Source: Anaerolineales bacterium
Lineage (GTDB): Bacteria > Chloroflexota > Anaerolineae > Anaerolineales > Villigracilaceae
Reading direction: 5' to 3'
Length of the DNA: 32,385 bases
Assembly (NCBI GenBank): GCA_016789025.1
Contig: JAEURC010000040.1
Coordinates: forward strand, 1 to 32,385
Shown here: one piece after another, positions 29,455 to 32,385 of the stretch
Numbering within the stretch: the stretch's first letter is position 1
Layout of the letters: every line of letters begins with the position of its first letter
The notes under the pieces: model-generated
What the model saw: only the letters and a program-made list of their open reading frames with translations
What the model was told of the DNA's origin: nothing
Database searches by the model: none
Program-made: the position numbers and the translations under genes

Positions 29455-29964
29455 ATGAAATACACTTGGATCCCATTCTTGATCGTAAACTTATTCTTGT
29501 TGGTAGGTTGCGGAGGAGGGAGCGCTAGCGAACCAGTCTTAGATGCGCCCCAAGAGCCGCAACCTGTTCCGACTCAAGAGATTGCTTCAACTCCGGATAA
29601 TATCCTTCCCCAGCCAACTCCTCAAGAAAACATCGACTTTTCTAACGCGCCGGTAGAGAAATTTATCAGCATCGCTAAAGACGACCTTGCCCGCTCTTTG
29701 GGAATCACGGTTGAGCAGGTTGAGCTTGTGAACGCTCAAGCAATGACCTGGCTCAATTCTGCGTTGGGATGCCCCGCGCCCGGAAAAATCTATGCACAGG
29801 GGCAGGTGCCCGGTTACCGAATCGATTTATCAGCAAACGGGCAGGAATATACTTATCACGCCGACCTAAACGGCAATTTTGTGCTCTGTCCCACCATAGA
29901 TCAAGAAGAAGGTTTGCCAATGGGACCAACCACCGGACCCAACATCGGCGTACCGATCCCGTGA
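29455..29964 (+). CDS. Secreted lipoprotein with an LGCPxPG/YAQ domain
   Basis: 169 residues. Signal MKYTWIPFLIVNLFLLVGCG with lipobox Cys19, then a Pro/Gln-rich linker. From about residue 75 the text AKDDLARSLGITVEQVELVN leads to ALGCPAPGKIYAQGQVPGYR and EYTYHADLNGNFVLCP, with two Cys likely to form a disulfide. I recall this domain in several Chloroflexi and cyanobacterial secreted proteins, some annotated as hypothetical; no function is known to me. AAGGAG lies eight bases before the ATG. A strong terminator shared with the M6 protease gene follows. Confidence 0.8.
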   Translation: MKYTWIPFLIVNLFLLVGCGGGSASEPVLDAPQEPQPVPTQEIASTPDNILPQPTPQENIDFSNAPVEKFISIAKDDLARSLGITVEQVELVNAQAMTWLNSALGCPAPGKIYAQGQVPGYRIDLSANGQEYTYHADLNGNFVLCPTIDQEEGLPMGPTTGPNIGVPIP

Positions 29965-29985
29965 GCACATCAGGCTGATTAAGAA

Positions 29986-30019
29986 ATTGCGCCCCGAATG
30001 AATTCATTCGGGGCGCAAT
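29986..30019. terminator. Bidirectional intrinsic terminator
   Basis: A perfect 17-bp palindrome ATTGCGCCCCGAATGAA / TTCATTCGGGGCGCAAT followed by CTTT on the plus side and preceded by AAGAAA. It ends both the lipoprotein gene and the convergent M6 protease gene. Confidence 0.9.
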
Positions 30020-30044
30020 CTTTAAATCTGATCTTACCGTTATC

Positions 30045-32354
30045 TTACTTTGGCGCGACGAGCACGTACGCCCAGCCGTTCCATTCACTTACAACCGTGA
30101 TGGTAACGCCAACACCGGGCAACGGAACGCTCGACCAGCCGTTGTTGCCAATGGCAGGATTGGGCGCTTCCCAATACCCCAACGTATCGTCGAAGCGGGA
30201 ATTACCCGGATAGCCGCCATAGCACTTCTTGACGGAGTTGACGTTCAAACAAATCCGGTCAACACGGTTGACGCCAAATGTCGAGTCAAATGACTGAACA
30301 CGCGGACGCCATGACGTTCCATCGGGGCGGAGCATCATCTTGGAATGCGCGTCGATTGGCAAGTAGAAACCACCGCATGTGCCGGCAGAGCAGTAGTCGC
30401 CGACGTTGTTATCCGCGAAGGAATAGTCGAGGTACCAGATTAACAAGCCGTCTTGATACGGGTAGTGTTCAACCCAATTTCCCTTGTTCGGATCGTTGAG
30501 GAAACCGAAGTTGTATGGGCCCGTCTTGAGAGACTTGTCATACCCGATGTACTTGCGGTATTCAGCGATGTAGTAGTTGGCGTAGAACTGCGTTACGGTA
30601 CCATCGGTGAGCGAGAAACCGCTGTACGCCCAACCCGCATCGCTCTCACCGCCATCGACTGAGAGACCGGTAATGGCGATTTCATCCACCGAGAAGCCTG
30701 TGCCTGCTACGGCAACATCGGTCCAATAGCGGAACCCAAGGGTAACTGTCTGACCGGCATATGCTGAAAGATCGGCGGTCAAATCCACCCATCCGCCAGA
30801 CGCGCCGGTGATACCTTCACCAAAGTTCTGACCATTCGGATCATCGTTTGTGGAAAGGTTAGTGGCTACGTTTGTGCCGTTGACCGTGAGATATGCATAA
30901 TCCCAATCTATCTCAATGTCATAGTTCACTTTCGCAGAAAGAGACACAGTGCCAGCGGGCAGGGTCACATCGCGAGTCATGCTGTTGTCGAGGTCATTCC
31001 CAGCTCCGGAGAAATAGTAATAGCTTCCAGCGTAGGGATCTCCAATGAAGCTTTCCACTTCCTTATCGGGCAGAAGCACGAGAAGTTGTTGCGGATCGGC
31101 AGAGTTGAACTCGGCAGGACCCATCTTCAAGAAAGCTGTCTCGTCATAGTTTACAACCGCGGCATTCGACCATCCCAAGTAGAGCTTCTCGTACGCGCTC
31201 ATGTGTATCGGTTTGGTGCCGATACCGTCAGCCGCTTTGCCAGAAGCGCCATAGGAACCGCTGGACATGAGGGTCCAGAAGCCCGTGGAGTTCTCAGCGC
31301 CGCCGGTGTTACCGGATGTATCGTAAAGATCGGGAAGGCCCAAATCATGCGCAAACTCGTGAGCAAATACGCCTACGCCGCCGTTCTCAGGCTCGACCGT
31401 GTAGTCGCCGATCCAGTAACTGGATCCGCCAACTTGAAGACCACCCAATTTATTAAACGCAGGTCCTGCGCTTCCCTGAAGGGTATAGAAGGCGTACCAG
31501 CGATGGCTCCAAATAGCATTGGTGCCTTGCGCGCCGCCACCGGTCTCCTCGCCTTCGCCGGCGTGAACAGCCTGGAAGTGGTCGATATAACCGTCTGGTT
31601 CGTTGAAGTTGGCATCGCCATCGTAATCATAGCGATCCCACACATCGAATTGGCTCAGGTAAGCATCGATCTCCACGGGGGTTTTGCCAGCGGCAATCTG
31701 GTTGTTATACCAGGTTGAGGCGGAATCGCGAATGAAAAGCCAGGTTGTAGCGCAGACAATGCTTCCGCAATAATTTGCGCCGTAGCGAGCCTCGTTATAA
31801 GGCACTGTGACCCAGTCTTCAACTTCGCCGTTTACCGCATACCGGCCGGACGACTGCTCGATGTAGAAATTGCGCATCGAGTTGGCGCCTGGGGTACCAT
31901 CGAAAAGCATTTTCTCGTACATGCTTTGGCTGAAATCCGCTGTCCAGATCGTGGTGTTATCCACTGAGCGATCAGGCTCGGGAATTTCATTGTGAAGAGG
32001 TCCGGCTACATCGCCGTAGGAGGGGTGGATCTGAGTACCGAACTGCCCCAAAATGGTCCAGATCGTGTCTTCGCCTTCGCGCTCCAACTCAACATAGCGG
32101 TCGCGATAGAACGGGTAAACATGCTCGCCCCCGTCCAAATAAATACTACCATCCCCCGCCTTGCCATGGAACTTCGCTTCCAAGCCCCTCAATGTTGCAG
32201 CATATTGCCGTTCACCAAGCGGATGCGGCGCGTTATCGACATCAGAGCCGAGCATCGGGTCGGCTGGAACGGGAGGCGCCGCGCTTGCGATAGGGACGAC
32301 TGCGATCACTAAAAGCGCCGCAATCATTGTTACATGAAACCACTTTGCTTTCAT
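30045..32354 (-). CDS. Secreted immune inhibitor A-like metalloprotease (peptidase M6)
   Basis: 769 residues. A signal peptide (HVTMIAALLVIAVVPIASAA) shows export. The zinc site is FAHEFAHDLGLPDLYD (His332, Glu333, His336), in the HExxHxxGxxD form of family M6. Upstream text such as GDGSIYLDGGEHVYPFYRDR, NFYIEQSSGRYAVNGEVEDW and VHAGEGEETGGGAQGTNAIW is classic for M6. Downstream lies a MAM-like beta-sandwich (SAKVNYDIEIDWDYAYLTVN, GTGFSVDEIAI), then a C-terminal region with LLIWYLDYSFADNNVGDYC. These enzymes digest extracellular proteins. AGGAG lies before the ATG at 32354; the promoter is mostly outside the window. Confidence 0.95.
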   Translation of the reverse strand: MKAKWFHVTMIAALLVIAVVPIASAAPPVPADPMLGSDVDNAPHPLGERQYAATLRGLEAKFHGKAGDGSIYLDGGEHVYPFYRDRYVELEREGEDTIWTILGQFGTQIHPSYGDVAGPLHNEIPEPDRSVDNTTIWTADFSQSMYEKMLFDGTPGANSMRNFYIEQSSGRYAVNGEVEDWVTVPYNEARYGANYCGSIVCATTWLFIRDSASTWYNNQIAAGKTPVEIDAYLSQFDVWDRYDYDGDANFNEPDGYIDHFQAVHAGEGEETGGGAQGTNAIWSHRWYAFYTLQGSAGPAFNKLGGLQVGGSSYWIGDYTVEPENGGVGVFAHEFAHDLGLPDLYDTSGNTGGAENSTGFWTLMSSGSYGASGKAADGIGTKPIHMSAYEKLYLGWSNAAVVNYDETAFLKMGPAEFNSADPQQLLVLLPDKEVESFIGDPYAGSYYYFSGAGNDLDNSMTRDVTLPAGTVSLSAKVNYDIEIDWDYAYLTVNGTNVATNLSTNDDPNGQNFGEGITGASGGWVDLTADLSAYAGQTVTLGFRYWTDVAVAGTGFSVDEIAITGLSVDGGESDAGWAYSGFSLTDGTVTQFYANYYIAEYRKYIGYDKSLKTGPYNFGFLNDPNKGNWVEHYPYQDGLLIWYLDYSFADNNVGDYCSAGTCGGFYLPIDAHSKMMLRPDGTSWRPRVQSFDSTFGVNRVDRICLNVNSVKKCYGGYPGNSRFDDTLGYWEAPNPAIGNNGWSSVPLPGVGVTITVVSEWNGWAYVLVAPK

Positions 32355-32385
32355 AACTATTACTCCTCTTATAGTTTGACTTGCA

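Overview
The window looks like a chromosomal segment of an uncultured or little-studied Chloroflexota, probably Anaerolineae. This is inferred from the gene mix, from the Thr/Pro-rich lipoprotein linkers, and from the many short interspersed palindromes between and inside genes. There is no rRNA, tRNA, CRISPR array, prophage or transposase gene. The genes are a patchwork of short operons on both strands.

Layout. 1-1348: 3' end of a formate dehydrogenase catalytic subunit, then fdhD. 1361-4663 (minus): sulfotransferase, GT-C membrane glycosyltransferase and GT2 glycosyltransferase, probably one surface-glycan operon. 4732-5230: BrnT-like toxin with an unusual partner. 5279-9962 (minus): phosphoglucose/phosphomannose isomerase, S10 carboxypeptidase, a CYIATA-motif membrane protein and RsmI. 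10015-11606: HAD phosphatase-like protein, SMR transporter, DinB-like protein. 11656-14939 (minus): RelE-type toxin-antitoxin, ABC exporter, VapC-type toxin-antitoxin. 15007-15720: zinc-ribbon protein. 15816-18347: a single-chain restriction-modification enzyme with an N6-adenine methylase fused to a BsuBI/PstI-type nuclease. 18348-18645: palindrome cluster. 18646-21138: membrane protein, HD hydrolase, NodB deacetylase, membrane protein. 21160-23479 (minus): MFS transporter, HAD hydrolase, zinc-ribbon protein. 23555-27424 (minus): five GNAT acetyltransferases in tandem, preceded by a promoter, a 23-codon ORF and an intrinsic terminator that together look like a leader/attenuator. 27701-32354: receiver-like protein, two lipoproteins and a secreted M6 metalloprotease.

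Three themes stand out. First, the 23-codon unit in front of the acetyltransferase array has the architecture of a regulatory leader. Second, several starts (4663-, 4732+, 9962-, 11008-, 15816+) have a -10 hexamer only 6-7 nt upstream and no Shine-Dalgarno sequence, which suggests leaderless transcripts; TGnTATAAT-type extended -10 boxes recur. Third, interspersed palindromes contribute coding sequence or stop codons to several proteins (RsmI, ABC exporter, HD hydrolase, MFS, zinc-ribbon protein, one GNAT). All functional names come from motif recognition by eye; no database search was run.
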